The notes under the pieces: generated by a model
The model's input: the letters and a program-made list of their open reading frames with translations, nothing else
Databases searched by the model: none
Told to the model about the DNA's origin: nothing
NCBI RefSeq assembly: GCF_029227915.1
Contig: NC_079883.1
Coordinates: forward strand, 19,594,001 to 19,658,000
DNA length: 64,000 bases
Direction: 5' to 3'
Source of the DNA: Hydractinia symbiolongicarpus
Taxonomy: Eukaryota > Cnidaria > Hydrozoa > Anthoathecata > Hydractiniidae
Shown here: in pieces, positions 1-10,708 of the stretch
Position numbering within the stretch: the first letter of the stretch is position 1
Layout: each line of letters starts with the position of its first letter
Translations under genes and position numbers: made by a program

Positions 1-625
1 AGTCAAGGATGTTTCATTGGTGGTTGTTAGGAAAAAACCAGTGGAAGTATTCGACAGCTCACGCACAACTGCATTTTGGATTTCATAGACGCCACTCTTT
101 AAGTTGTTGCCCTTCTCGTTCCACAACGAAAGCAAAATGATACCAGAGTCATCATTAATAAAGACATCTGTTCTTTTGGTGTCACCATTTACATCCATTG
201 CTGATGTCGCCATGGAATCGATGTTGATAAATCCTACCACACTTACTGCCTGTCTATCATAGCTGTTATCCAAGATACTTTCAATCTTCAGCTGTTTTGC
301 AATATCCCTTTAATTTTTTTATGAGGGAAACCAGCTTGACTATCTTCAATTTTCTTGTTTCGATTGATCTCTATATCTTGTTGCGAGTTATCTTTCCAAT
401 TGGCCTTGCGCTTGAAGTTTTTCAGCTTCACTGTGCTTTTTTCCTCCGTAGCCTTTTCCAGTTTGTCTCGCAAATCCATTCGGAACGACATGCCTTGATG
501 AACATTTTGTTTGGTCTGAACTGTGAAACTGTAGTATTCGGTGTTCCCAGATCTGGATTTTTTACAGGGCTAAGGTCGTGAATGTAACATGTTAAAGAAT
601 CTTCTTCACCTCGAAGAAGATTCAA
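1..625 (-). pseudogene. OB-fold (RPA/SSB-like) protein fragment
   Basis: Reading the minus strand from about 625 to 1 gives a protein segment with a 'CYIHDLSPVKNP' block, then a basic linker, then a stretch reading 'DDSGIILLSLWNEKG' followed by 'VYEIQNAVVREL'. That last part matches the usual beta-strand pattern of an RPA70-type OB fold (D-sG-i-l-LW). The segment runs off the window edge, and the frame changes near 490 and near 290, so it is partial and broken. OB-fold proteins of this kind accompany animal Helitrons, and a Helitron on the same strand starts about 1 kb away, so I infer it could be that element's ssDNA-binding protein. It could equally be an independent repeat gene. Confidence 0.45.
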
Positions 626-1637
626 ATTCTAGAAGGCTCTGGCCGTGACAAATATGAAGTTCTTGCATTTTATCCATGAAATAATTGGTTCCACAAGTTG
701 CAAATTTTACATGTTATGGACAATCAACGTTTTTTATAAAAAATTTTGGGAATGGAAGATGCCATATATTTAAAAACAGAAATCTTAGCAGATCGAAAAA
801 TAACAAACAGTGAAAACGCATCGAAAAAACTAGAAGCTTTTTAACAAATAAATTTCCGAAAACTCTGTGACTTTCCTAGAAATTGAAGTATTTCCCTCGA
901 CCAACCAAGGTGAATTTCCCGACTATGTGTCAGAGCCTTCTTGACTTCAATATTTCCCCTCTTTTTGCAATCCTCAATAAGAGCAAAACTACAAAAAGAA
1001 AATGAACATTCATTAGTGTTCATCGAAAACTGAGCTTCAGGTGAAGTTAGTTATTTGAAATTGAAGGTGATTGAGTGGGATTCAGTTTTGAATAAAAATG
1101 GCTGGGCAGAATGAAGCTGTTCCACAAAAATGTTCACATAGAACTTACCAGTCACAAAAACGTTTTTTCTTGATTACTGAACAAATTAAACTAATTATTA
1201 ATTCTAAAAACATTTTCATACAAAATTATAAATAATTCAAATATTGAGAAATGCATAGGTACTAAGCGAAGTGTTTCATAGAAACTTTTGAAATTCAACT
1301 AGATGTGGCAATATTTTCGCTTCAGTACCTATTGTTCTCGACATTACAATCACATTATGTATTTAAAACATATAATGTAACACAAAATTAAATACTACAG
1401 CCAAACATGTTAAAATGACTTATTGTCTATAAAGAAGACTATGTGCTTGTATTTTCCACAGGTTTAGCTAGTAGGAAACTAAAAAAAATACCCAATACTG
1501 GTACTGTCACTTGCTATAAGATTCACCAAATTTTCTCTCTGTTTTCATGTTAATTTTCATTACTCTTGCCATCTTTCACTCATTATCCAAACTCATATTA
1601 TCCTGATCATCCTCATGTTTACATGTCAACCTGACTT
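626..1637. other. AT-rich spacer, no gene seen
   Basis: Between the OB-fold fragment and the Helitron endonuclease-like region I see only short unsupported ORFs and AT-rich sequence. The 841-1,023 minus ORF has no recognisable feature. The spacer may be noncoding Helitron sequence, but I found no terminal signature. Confidence 0.4.
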
Positions 1638-2132
1638 TCACGGCATCATGATCTGAAAAATAAACACATAAATAAATACATTATTATGAACATAAACACG
1701 ATCAAGAAGAGACCCGTCAATATGACTCGGTTCCTGTACAATCATAGTATAGTTGCTTAAAACTTCTGTTAGTCTATGTGAACTTGGCTTGAAATAATCA
1801 ATGTTGAAATCTTCTAGTAAAATATGAACATCCTCTGTGCTCAAACGCTTATAGAGTTAATTACAAAAAGATGACAAATATGAGGAATTTGACCTGTACA
1901 AAACTCCAATTCTGACAGTTTCATATGCAAATGATCTTTTCTCAACTCTAACCGTAGAGAAACCAGGAACAATAACATTTTGACTAGTATATTCAAAACA
2001 ATCCCTGTAACATACTGCGATACTTTTGAACTTATCTACATCGGAATTAGGACAAATATCAAACATAGGGAGTCGACTGGATACTTCTGTAATGTCATGA
2101 TCAGGTAACAATTGTGTTTCAGTTAGACACAA
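1638..2132 (-). pseudogene. EEP endonuclease-like tail of Helitron
   Basis: Two minus-strand pieces, 1,857-2,132 and 1,638-1,844, read 'CLTETQL' then 'ILLEDFNIDYF' and 'LLDRVYV'. They fit the apurinic-endonuclease-like (EEP) fold, in which a G/E-DFN-D motif is central. The glycine usually found before DFN is Glu here. The N-terminal catalytic block is not visible, so the domain is incomplete. It directly follows the helicase, as expected for Helentrons, where this domain is thought to help cleave target or donor DNA. Confidence 0.65.
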
Positions 2133-2146
2133 TATATCCGGTTCTT

Positions 2147-3720
2147 TCAGTTCCTTGTCGTGTTGAATATCAATAGCATGTTTTGACAGTGATCAGCCCT
2201 GATTGCCTTCTGTTTGAATTCACCAGTAAAATATAATACCTTTAAAGAAGTGACACAACTGATAGCTACATACATTTGGCCCGGGTTGAATTGAGTCTGC
2301 TTGATTAAATTGAAACTAATAACCGCTTTGGACAAACTCAAACCTTGACCTTTATGGACGGTGCAAGCCCAAGAAAGCATCAGTGGGAATTGCGCTCTTT
2401 TTATTACCGGTGATGAGAGCTTTCTCTTTATGACATGAATATCTGTGTCAGTTCTTCTAACTGGTACAACATGGTGCAATCTAGCAAAATGATCTTTTGA
2501 TATTTTTATAGCATAGATTTATCGAACACAATTGTCAGAATATAAAATATGGAAAACTGTTCCAATACAGCCGTTGATTAATCCATCCTCAATATCCAAG
2601 TTTGTTGTTAGCATGACCCTAGCTCCTATCTTCAAAATCAAACTGTCTAGCTAGACCACCTGTGTCTGTTTGTTTCCTGTTCAATGCTTCATCAATAACA
2701 TGTGATTGTACATCATTTGGTATTTCATCGATCGCATTTATTTTACACAATGAACCATCTACACGTTGCAACATATCTTCATTATGTTTTTAACCGGTTG
2801 ATTTTCTGCAAACAAATGTAGGGCATCAGCAGGATAATTGGAATCATTATCGTCAATGAACCTTGATTTCAAAAGACTTTCATCCTCACTGGTCAGGTTT
2901 GCAGTCCTTACATTGTTCAACAGATCAATAAAAATATTATCACCTTTCTGGCGCATAACTTTTGTGAGCTCTGCCAACTTGAAATATTGCCATAACTTCA
3001 ATAAGCTTACAAGAAACCCATCGTTAGAATAGACACGCTTTCCTATAACAGAAGGGAGTTGATATAGATCACCACACACTATAATGCTTTTTCCCGCAAA
3101 AGGAATCCGGCTCGGACCTCCAAATATTTCAATTAGTCTTTGATGGATATTTACAAGTAGAGTATTTGAAACCATTGAAATCTCATCAATGATAATGACA
3201 CACACTTCAGATAACTTATTTCGTAAACGAGTTCTCATTTTGTCACTAAGAGGAGCATAACTATTGCCGTGAATTCCAAAACAGGAATGAACTGTTATAT
3301 CTCCAATAATAACAGCTGCTACGCCAGTGGAAGCTAGAAGACATACCCGCTGCTTTTCTGCATGGTCACCTTTGTAAATTAACAACTTGTGGAGATTTGT
3401 ATATAGTTTTGATCAGATAAGATATTCCACACCCACTTTCACCAGTTAAAAATATAGACAAAGGTTCGAAACATTTGTCGAAATACAGTTTTGGTTTTTT
3501 ATAAATTTTCTTGCCCAAGAAAATACTGTATCAAATACTTCCTTTTGCTTGTCATTGAGAGATCTAATATCTTTGTTTATTTTGTCATCAGACGCCACAA
3601 CAAAACTGTTTCTTGGCAGAGCAGATGAATTAAAAGGAGTTGATTCTGTTTCATTTTCTGAATCATTTTCTTCTCTTAATACTAAGAGATCAACTTCTTC
3701 ATTTTCCTGTTACGCAAATG
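2147..3720 (-). pseudogene. Pif1-family helicase of Helitron
   Basis: The helicase half of the Helitron protein. From N to C: a linker with 'IRSLNDKQKEVFDTVFSW' (about 3,530-3,600), a degenerate Walker A 'GESGCGIS' (about 3,435) where the essential Lys is Ile, Walker B 'IIIDEISMV' (about 3,185), 'CGDLYQLPSV' (motif III, about 3,065), and a C-terminal superfamily 1 block 'SWACTVHKGQGLS' and 'GQMYVAIS' (2,260-2,400). Frame breaks near 3,390, 2,760 and 2,480 disrupt the ORF. In an active element this ATPase would unwind DNA 5' to 3' for rolling-circle transposition. The lost Walker Lys and the breaks mean it cannot work now. Confidence 0.85.
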
Positions 3721-4099
3721 CATCTTGATTAGTGTCCATGTCAACTCTAAAGCTAGCAAAAGCTTTTGTTTGTTCATGTTGACAATATTTAAAACCCCTG
3801 GTTGATTAAGTTTTCCCATGTAAGTACCTTCAAGTAACTCGATTTCAAAACGAAAAGGATAGTATAAAAACAGTAAATGATGAGCATATTTTTCTGGTTG
3901 AGTGTGTCAGTTTGGAGTATAGGATCGAATACAAGCACAGACCTTACGACACTTGAGTTTTTGTTTAGAATTCATTAGAGGTATTGGTGATGGATATGCA
4001 GAAAGAGAGTGATTCATTTCCATTGACTCGTCATTTAAAATGACGGGCTGGTTATCATTGTCACTTGAGTCTGTTTTTGAAGAGTAAATAGTAAAATGC

Positions 4100-6077
4100 T
4101 TAGAACTCTACATAACACATTCTATCTAAAACAGCATATTTTCCATTTTTGAAAGTTGAATCAGGTCTAATCAAATAACGATCAAGCATGTTTGGTTTGA
4201 ATATATCAATACTATCATCAGGCAATTCTTCAAGTTCAGTCTTACTTTTGTACATTCTGAACCGATCTTCCGGCAAATTGCTATTTGCGAAAATTACTTT
4301 TGGAAATGTTTTACGCAACCATAATTCTAACATTAAATGATACACAGCTCTATGATTTGAAAACGCATTTGCAATTTTATTCAATTGTTCATATTTGCTA
4401 TCCCCATTTTCTTGTGCCTCCAACAATGCCTGCTTTATTGCACGTGAGCATTCATCTTCTGCTTTAGAAAGGTATTTACACATGTAAGTTACTGCTTTGT
4501 AATGGTTGAAAACTGGTTGAAGGTCAATATTTGCTTGCATGAGTTAGGGGGACGTTTCAAATGAATTTCAAAATCAGAGTCAGGTGATATAGAAAGAGCA
4601 TTATAATACTCGCTTTCTGAAATTCCTAAACCTTCCAATATATCAGGAATACTTTTCGGAGCTTCATAGTTATCTCTTGTGGATCAATGATGTTCCTCTT
4701 TTTCGGGAACAGGTTTTGATTTATATAATCTTTCACTTTATCCAAGATTTCTTTTCTTTTTGATAATACATTTTCTCTTTGTGCAGAAGCCATGTCTGAT
4801 GGGAGTGGTTCTGCTACCATTGTTCTATCAGTGAAGAAATGTCCAAAATTAAACCGACATGTGCTATTCTTATACTTTCAGAAGTTTTAGAATGGGAATG
4901 TATCTGAAACATTTTCACAACTTTAAACGATTCTGGTTCTGTATCAGGGTCTGGAAGATCTGCTCTTATAACACTATCAACAAAGCTTATGTACTCTTCC
5001 TTGTTTTCTTTTGTTAATACTGGTGCATCAATGATCCACAAAAACACATGAACATGGGGACTACCTCTAACTTAAAATTCAACACGAATTACATGATATT
5101 TAACCTTGCCAAGGGGTCCATCAAGAACAATCTCTTTGAAAAAAACCTCTCCTCGGTATTGAAAATTACGTGCTACTAAAACAGGGTTCATGTTTAAAAT
5201 TCTACATCGCTCCATGTAGTCCATAGCCTCAAAATCATCTTCTGCAATATTATAACCATTGAGTTTAGATATTATAGAGACCAATTCATTCCATCGCAAG
5301 TCAGCACAGGACAGTGTCAAAAAAATGTAGGTGTTCCAAACTGTTTTACCATAGCTAATACTTCATGAAGAAATTTTTTTTAATAAGCGGGCGTGCCTTT
5401 GATAGTATTCTTAAAGCTGAAAGCTTCATCATTAGCTCCGAAAGATTTAACAGTTTCCTTAAAAATCGAAGAGAACATGCTGGCAGTTAAATTATTACCA
5501 CACATTTTTTCATGGCTATGTTTATTCTGCTTTTCAAATTAATTTCTTGAATCACGTGATCAGCATAAAATATATAGTCGGCATCAGATGCAAATTTTTG
5601 TGAATAGTGGAGAAGACGTTGGTTGAAATATTTAACAGGACTCAACTTCACAAAATGTTCAACGTTGTAACCAAATTTACCGGTAGGAAACAAGTGGGGA
5701 TGTTCCTCGCAATTTTCATCATTGATAATAGATAATGGCATTTTCCCTTCACCTGGGGCAACGACTAAGATATCATCATCTACGGCATGTGGAATTTTAG
5801 AGGTCATGACAGTTTCATTCGCAGCTACTCTATACTGACCTAATTAATTTTCATCATCCTCCTCATCACCTTCCTGCATACTTTCTGATCCATTATCTAA
5901 AATTATTTCTAGCTGTGTATTTTCATCAAAACTTAATAACTCGGGTGGTATTCCATTCATATCAATTGTAGTATGTTGATACAGAGGGTTGTTCGATTTA
6001 AGGTATTCCACTGGTTCAAAATATACATGACCGTTGGATGAGTGGCTAGTTACGATGATACAGTCTATGTACAGCAA
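4100..6077 (-). pseudogene. Helitron-like N domain and HUH Rep endonuclease
   Basis: The minus-strand pieces 5,844-6,077, 5,487-5,807, 5,072-5,320, 4,814-5,047, 4,626-4,820 and 4,100-4,540 form the Rep half. 5,487-5,807 carries 'HPHLFPTGKFGYN' and 'SPVKYFNQRLL', typical of the Helitron-like N domain. 'MTLSCADLRWNEL' follows at 5,320. The HUH metal site is 'SPHVHVFLWI' at about 5,030-5,060, just after an in-frame stop that interrupts the block. The two-tyrosine nicking motif is 'TYMCKYLSK' at about 4,470-4,500, with tyrosines four residues apart. Rep would nick and join ssDNA ends. Multiple stops make this a pseudogene. Confidence 0.88.
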
Positions 6078-6124
6078 TGCTAGAAGTCGTGTCAGGATTA
6101 ACGATTCACTTAGTGATTAATTTA

Positions 6125-7175
6125 GTGTAAATTGTTTGTTCTAGTCTTAGAAGCGCTGTCGATGGAGTTCAAAACAGGTTGTCCATGGGAGTTATTGTAT
6201 GCAGATGATTTGGTTCTCATAACAGAGTCGATGGAAGAGTTAGTTGAAAAGTTTGAGAAGTGGAAGAAAGGACTAGAAGAGAAAGAGCTAAGGGTGAACA
6301 CAGCAAAGTCTAAAGTCATGATTAGTAGCATTGCAGCCAAGTGTGACCTTGTAGTTGGCAGTGGCCTTGTGGAGTTTGCAGGAAAGGGGTTGGTAGTAAC
6401 TCAATTTTTTGTCAGACTTGCAAGCATTGGGTACATAAGAAGTGCAGTAGTATTGGTGGAAGGTTAAGAGCTGACATTCAGTTTGTATGCAAGCGTTGCA
6501 AAGGTGAGATTATAGAGAATGAAGTATTTCCAGCTTTAATGATGTACAACAGTGGCTCGTTAGAGATATTTGAGAACTTCTGTTACTTAGGTGATATGTT
6601 GGGCAGCGAAGGGGGTGTTGGAAGGAGTGTTACTTGCAGGATAGGTTCTGCTTGGAAAAAGTTCAGAGAGTTACTTCCTTTGTTGACTAGCAGAGTCTTG
6701 TCAATTGAGTTAAAAGGTAGGTTGTATCAGGCCTGTGTAAGAAGTGTTATGTTGTACGGTAGTGAGACATGGGCAGTGAAGCAGGAAGATCTTGACCGTT
6801 TAGAAAGGAATGATATGAGAATGGTTAGGTGGATGTGTAACGCCAGTCTGAGAGACAGAAAGAGATCAGATGAGCTAAGAAGCAGGCTAAGTATCCGTAG
6901 AATTAAAGATGTTATCCAGATAAGAAGATTGAATTGGCTGGGGCACTTGGAAAGAATGGAGGGGGATAATTGGGTAAGAAAGTGTAGAGACTTGATAGTT
7001 CCTTGGGCAAAGCCCAGAGGCAGACCGAGAAAGACTTGGCAGGAGGTTATAAGGACAGATTTGATATAGAGGAAGTTGAGTTTAGATATAACACAGTCTA
7101 GATCAGATTGGAAGAGGGTCATTAATATACCCCGTCCAACCCATGCTAGCATGGAAAACTAACGTTAAGCCGAGA
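6125..7175 (+). mobile_element. 5'-truncated non-LTR retrotransposon (LINE)
   Basis: A plus-strand reverse transcriptase fragment begins at the catalytic box 'LLYADDLVLI' (about 6,196). After a frame break it continues with a Cys-rich knuckle 'CQTCKHWVHKKC' (about 6,413) and a long C-terminal ORF, 6,539-7,069, containing 'YLGDMLGSEGG', 'LYGSETWAVK', 'LNWLGHLERM' and 'RGRPRKTW'. This order is typical of the RT C-terminus of LINEs common in marine invertebrates. The 3' tail with 'CATGCTAGCATGGAAAAC' is a familiar end of such elements. Everything upstream of YADD is missing, as expected from incomplete reverse transcription. It lies against the Helitron 5' coding end. The clade is not assigned. 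Confidence 0.85.
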
Positions 7176-7397
7176 ATGACGAACTGCATAGTATTCTTCA
7201 TTCCACTTTCCCTTTTTACATTTCATATTCTTGTGATCATGAGCATACTGCTCCCTCAATTTCAAAGTGATTTGCTCCTTTGAGTTTTGGTATTTCTCCC
7301 TTTTTTTTCTTTTCCGAATTGAAGAAGCGATGAGTGTCGATTGAGATTCACTTACTGCAACTTTGACAGTCTGAATTTCGTAGTGATATATCCCCAT
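7146..7397 (-). pseudogene. Basic repeat-rich ORF, possible Helitron N-terminus
   Basis: A minus-strand ORF reads 'SIRKRKKREKYQNSKEQ', a lysine-rich pattern similar to the basic N-terminal extensions of animal Helitron Rep proteins. It would sit upstream of the Rep if the LINE at 6,125-7,175 were removed. That placement is the only support beyond composition. Its last codons lie in LINE tail sequence. Confidence 0.25.
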
Positions 7398-8242
7398 TAT
7401 CCAATATATAGTCTAAATCCCAATTGGTCCATAAAGAAACCTTGTGTAATGTAGACCAAACAATAGAATACAATGCATTTGCAACACACTGGTTACCAGC
7501 GCTTTCACCATATTTTGAATTGTCTTGATGGAAATTTCCTAGGACTTACTTAACAATGCTGAATGTAGGGCCTGGATTGCTCTCTATGTTACCAGCACAA
7601 AGCAACAACATGAGTTTTAAAAATAACATATTGAGGTTTAATTCCATGATGATAATGACTGCAACCACAAAAAATGGGGGTGGGGTGGGGTATAGTTGAT
7701 TTTTGGCCGAAGATGGAGAAAATTCCGTGCGTTGCGTTTGAATAAGAATTCGGATATGATCCGAAATCTTAATAATAAACCTGAAAACAAAATGACGGCA
7801 AGGCTGAAAATTTATCTATTTTCTCTTTTTCTCTGAAAAACAACTTGGAAAATATCTTTAAAGGTGGCAACAAAATGTTTTTTACACTTTTTACATAATC
7901 AGTTACGAAAGGTTATTATTTTTTCTTTTATAACACACTTATCACGATTTTATAGCTGTAATACATTATCTTTCACCAAAAATATTCAGCCTCAACAATT
8001 CCTCTTTAAATTAAAATTCTTGAATAATTAATTAGTTTTGCTGAATACAGCTTTAGTCTCCGTGCTTGTAAAATTGTACAGAAGGAAATGACGTAATCAT
8101 TAAAGGGAAACGTTAATAACATCAAAGATGACGCATTATAAGACGATCTTCATTATGCTACACTGCACGAGCTTTAACTTTCGATTGCAAATAAACTTAA
8201 AATAAAGTATTGTTCATTGGATAATAAAACAATTTGTTGCAC
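7398..8242. other. AT-rich spacer
   Basis: No supported gene. A short G-rich tract at 7,675-7,690 is the only compositional oddity I see. Confidence 0.4.
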
Positions 8243-8483
8243 TGTTAGGATTCCTTGTCGCGAGTTATTCGTTGATCACGTGATCTGCTGTGTGAGCTCG
8301 GCTGCTGTGCAGTTGTCACGAGCTAATGGTGACGTTAACAGATCGAGGCCGCCTTCTAACAGGAAGAAGTGATTTTACGTGCGTTGTAAAAAGTGAGCTT
8401 TATTAAGTTGTATATATAAGAAAAAGAGTACATAGAACAATTTGTGAGTAATTATTGTCGTGTCTCGACGCAAGATCCCGACA
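8243..8483 (+). mobile_element. Possible solo LTR
   Basis: A 241-bp segment starts TGTTAGG, has a TATA-like 'GTATATATAAG' near its middle and ends CCCGACA, which looks like a short LTR. I found no matching target-site duplication and no internal region, so this is a weak call. Confidence 0.2.
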
Positions 8484-8596
8484 TCTTATTGGCTTAAAAC
8501 TCATTTTAGCCTCGTTCTCAGAAAAGAATCTGTCAAAATGAGGATTTAGGCTTTAGCCTGGATAAGTTTCGAGCGTCCAGCCTAGCTGTGCTGTCT

Positions 8597-8646
8597 CTAT
8601 CTGTCTGTCTATCTGTCTCTATCTTTCTATCTATCTATCTATCTCC
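8597..8646. repeat. (CTAT/CTGT)n microsatellite
   Basis: An imperfect run of CTGT and CTAT tetranucleotides that ends in five clean CTAT units. Confidence 0.85.
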
Positions 8647-8766
8647 TCAGGCGATTGTAAAGATTCCGCCTTAGCTGGAGATATAGAGAATTGTTCCTTC
8701 TAGCACAGTCGCGCACACGCGCACGCGCACGTCACAGCCAACCACAACAAATCCAGTATCCATGGA

Positions 8767-8843
8767 GTGCTTAGCCATGGAATTCAAGGGTAAGTCCCTA
8801 ATAAGCGATGCTTAGTCATGGAGTTCAAGGGTAAGTCCCTATC
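8767..8843. repeat. 39-bp tandem repeat, two copies
   Basis: The block TTCAAGGGTAAGTCCCTA with its preceding GCTTAG-CATGGA occurs twice, about 39 bp apart, at 8,768-8,805 and 8,808-8,843. Confidence 0.75.
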
Positions 8844-9223
8844 ATACAGCAAATGAATAAATAAATTCTGGCACACCTAGAGGGGAACTCTCCCTGCACA
8901 TCCGCTAATAATCATCAAAAATCAACGCATGCACAGTAAAGACGTGAACAATATGTAGATGAAATCCTCAGATGTTGTTGGAATGTATATATAAAATGCT
9001 ACTCTGTTACTGGTGCTCTGTAGAACTATGAGACAAAATAGGCGTCGGGTGTCCCATGAGATACAACCCTCCACAGGTGAGTACAAAACATACCACGAAA
9101 TCGGCTTTTTTCATGTCAAAGAAATCATGGCTGCCCATATAGGCGATGGTGGTGAGTACGTGTAGGTACTTTTGTGGAGATACGTGCTGCTTGGCTTACG
9201 TGGAAGAGCGAAAGAAACCAAGG

Positions 9224-9250
9224 TTATCTTACAACCTTGTTGTAAGATAA
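9224..9250. promoter_or_regulatory. Hairpin upstream of element A first gene
   Basis: Perfect 11-nt arms TTATCTTACAA (9,224-9,234) and TTGTAAGATAA (9,240-9,250) around the 5-nt loop CCTTG. It lies 16 bp before the TAAATG-type start at 9,266, so it may belong to that gene's leader. Confidence 0.4.
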
Positions 9251-9265
9251 AAATACTACTAATAA

Positions 9266-9442
9266 ATGTGCATCAACTGTCAAAGAAAATTTGATATATT
9301 TGGAAGTGCAGTAGTCATGACCTTTATACCCGGTATCGGTCTCTCCCTGCCGCTAATGGCGTTGGCCCTGGTACAAGAATCAGAGATGGAGAAGTATAAT
9401 GAGCGGAGGATTCAAAGCTATGGGATCGTCTTAAATCCTTAG
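9266..9442 (+). CDS. Small membrane protein of Polinton A (58 aa)
   Basis: The start lies in AATAAATG. The protein opens 'MCINCQRKFDIFGSAVVM', has a hydrophobic stretch 'GIGLSLPLMALALVQ' (about residues 24-38), then a charged tail. The same gene occurs in copy C (45,550-45,728, minus), where 'ENAVVM' and 'LPLMAMALVQK' align. In both copies it is followed by a small zinc protein and protein X. Relative to C, the tail is shifted near 9,415, so the last residues differ. Conservation of start motif, hydrophobic core and position argues it is a real gene. The role is unknown; a single-span membrane or virion peptide is possible. Confidence 0.6.
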   Translation: MCINCQRKFDIFGSAVVMTFIPGIGLSLPLMALALVQESEMEKYNERRIQSYGIVLNP

Positions 9443-9447
9443 AGTAA

Positions 9448-9537
9448 ATGGAACAATCTAAGGACTGTGAAAGGGTACTTGACGAGTATGACAGATGTAC
9501 CTGTGGGCGGAGGTTTGTGGTAGATGGCAAATTGTAA
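9448..9537 (+). CDS. Small Cys-rich protein of Polinton A, truncated
   Basis: A 29-codon ORF starts 5 bp after the previous stop at AGTAAATG and reads 'DEYDRCTCGRRFVV'. Copy C holds an intact 52-aa version (45,349-45,507) with four cysteine pairs. Here the C-terminal half is lost to a stop at 9,535. I infer a zinc-ribbon-like fold from the Cys spacing in the intact homologue. Confidence 0.55.
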   Translation: MEQSKDCERVLDEYDRCTCGRRFVVDGKL

Positions 9538-9542
9538 GGTAG

Positions 9543-9988
9543 ATGGTAAAAGGTAAGGATAATCGGTACATTAAAGGCTATCATACACGAGACCTTGTAG
9601 TAGCCCTCAGGGTAATAACACCTAAAATCTGGTCCCCACATGGGGTTACCCGGTGTAACACCAATGCGGTACCAGCGATGAATCTTAATTTCGAAGAGTA
9701 CCCTGATTGGGTTGCTAAGTATCACCAGATCTGGTCCAAGATCGAGGAGTTGATATCTGAGCAATTGACGACAGAGCCTGCGAAAAAGGACCGTTATGTG
9801 AACGCCAGGATGCAATTACAACTAAATTCCACGGTATGCAAGTACCCTACAATGAACCCTGCCAAGTCAGTGCCATCCTGGCTATTTCATCGGTGTATGT
9901 GCAAGGTAAAAACTACTACCCCCAGGTACATGTTGTGGAAGGTCGGTATAAGGACTTCAAGAAAGAATGGTTGCTGAGAGAGGATTAA
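9543..9988 (+). pseudogene. Polinton protein X (possible ssDNA-binding-like)
   Basis: The conserved core begins with 'NFEEYPDWVAKYHQIWSKIE' (about 9,690-9,745). A frame change near 9,815 leads into 'VYVQGKNYYPQVHV' and a short end at 9,988. Copies B (21,871-22,328) and C (44,748-45,130) share the pattern PEWL-KY-I-K-E, then KK-YI, then RT-FH, then a Cys and a Y-QG block. Both B and C end in an acidic, Ser/Asp-rich tail. I do not recognise the family. The size, the RT-FH to YKAI strand pattern and the acidic tail recall phage SSBs, but that is speculation. Confidence 0.6.
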
Positions 9989-9997
9989 AAAAACCAT

Positions 9998-10031
9998 ATA
10001 TTTCATAGGTCTTCATAGGCCTATGAAATAT
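9998..10031. terminator. Hairpin between convergent genes (copy A)
   Basis: Perfect 12-nt arms ATATTTCATAGG (9,998-10,009) and CCTATGAAATAT (10,020-10,031) with a 10-nt loop. The hairpin lies between the end of protein X (plus, 9,988) and the end of the hydrophobic-helix gene (minus, 10,100). Copies B and C have unrelated hairpins in the same interval, which suggests a 3'-end role. Confidence 0.5.
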
Positions 10032-10099
10032 ACCAAATTAAGGGCTGGAAGGAGGAGAATCTACGTAACGCTTACATACTGCGCAGATCGAACGTTTTT

Positions 10100-10708
10100 T
10101 TAAATCTCATTCTGTACCTCTTGCCTCCCATCCTCCCGTCCTTTCGCAACTAGCTGGGCACGCTCCTGTTCATTGATACTATTCACAATCCTATTAAAAC
10201 GTTGTCGCATCTGTTCCTTTAATAGCATATACTTTTGCTTCTCACAGCTAATCAGGCTGTACTCATAGTCACTAATAGCCCCATTTTCTACTGATTTTGA
10301 GATGAGATCAACAAAAGAGTTCAATTTTGATTCGGCCAATAGCCTTATAACTTCATGTTTCTTGGATTTGACACTGAGCCTTTTTGAGTCATTGCGTAGC
10401 CCTGCCTGCCCTATCCCAACTGCAATGGTAATCCCCCCATAGCTATGGCCAAAGGGACTCCTACGCCGGAGGCCATAGCTCCTATACAAATTCCCGACGT
10501 AATTACAAGCAGCCCATGGTCGCAGAAGCGTACCCACGTGCTATGCATTTCAAACTTCTTAGCGAGCCTGTCCCGCTCCTTAATCTCATTTCACAGATAC
10601 TGTTCCGTTCTCAATCTTTTTGAGTCTGTAGACCTGGCTTTGGTTTATAATATCATCCTCCGTAGGTGCACTCGGTAGGTTCGGATACAATTTGGTTATT
10701 TCGCTCAT
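10100..10708 (-). pseudogene. Hydrophobic-helix capsid-associated protein
   Basis: The start ATG (10,706-10,708) lies in GAATAAATG and gives 'MSEITKLYPNLPSAP', then 'QVYRLKKIE'. The middle has a degraded glycine-rich hydrophobic region. The end is better kept: 'LSVKSKKHEVIRLLAESKLN', 'AISDYEYSLI', 'KYMLLKEQMRQ'. Copies B (22,655-23,255) and C (43,919-44,478) align throughout. The family is abundant in cnidarian Polintons, with an N-terminal coil, a paired hydrophobic segment and a basic helical tail. A membrane-active or internal virion protein is an inference. The preceding gene's stop codon abuts this start directly. Frame breaks near 10,600 and 10,540 inactivate it. Confidence 0.7.

Larger units (their letters stand above)
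1638..6077 (-). mobile_element. Helitron (Helentron-type) remnant
   Basis: One degraded Rep-helicase coding region runs on the minus strand in the order Helitron-like N domain, HUH Rep, Pif1-family helicase, endonuclease/exonuclease/phosphatase (EEP)-like tail. An EEP domain after the helicase is the hallmark of Helentron-type animal Helitrons. At least eight frame breaks and stops separate the pieces, so the copy is dead. A LINE fragment abuts its 5' side at about 6,125. I could not define the element termini. Confidence 0.85.

Noticed and set aside
6727-7152. 141-aa minus ORF
   Set aside because: Antisense shadow of the LINE RT C-terminal ORF.
9324-9815. 163-aa minus ORF
   Set aside because: Opposite to three small genes that are conserved with copy C; no homology seen in this frame.
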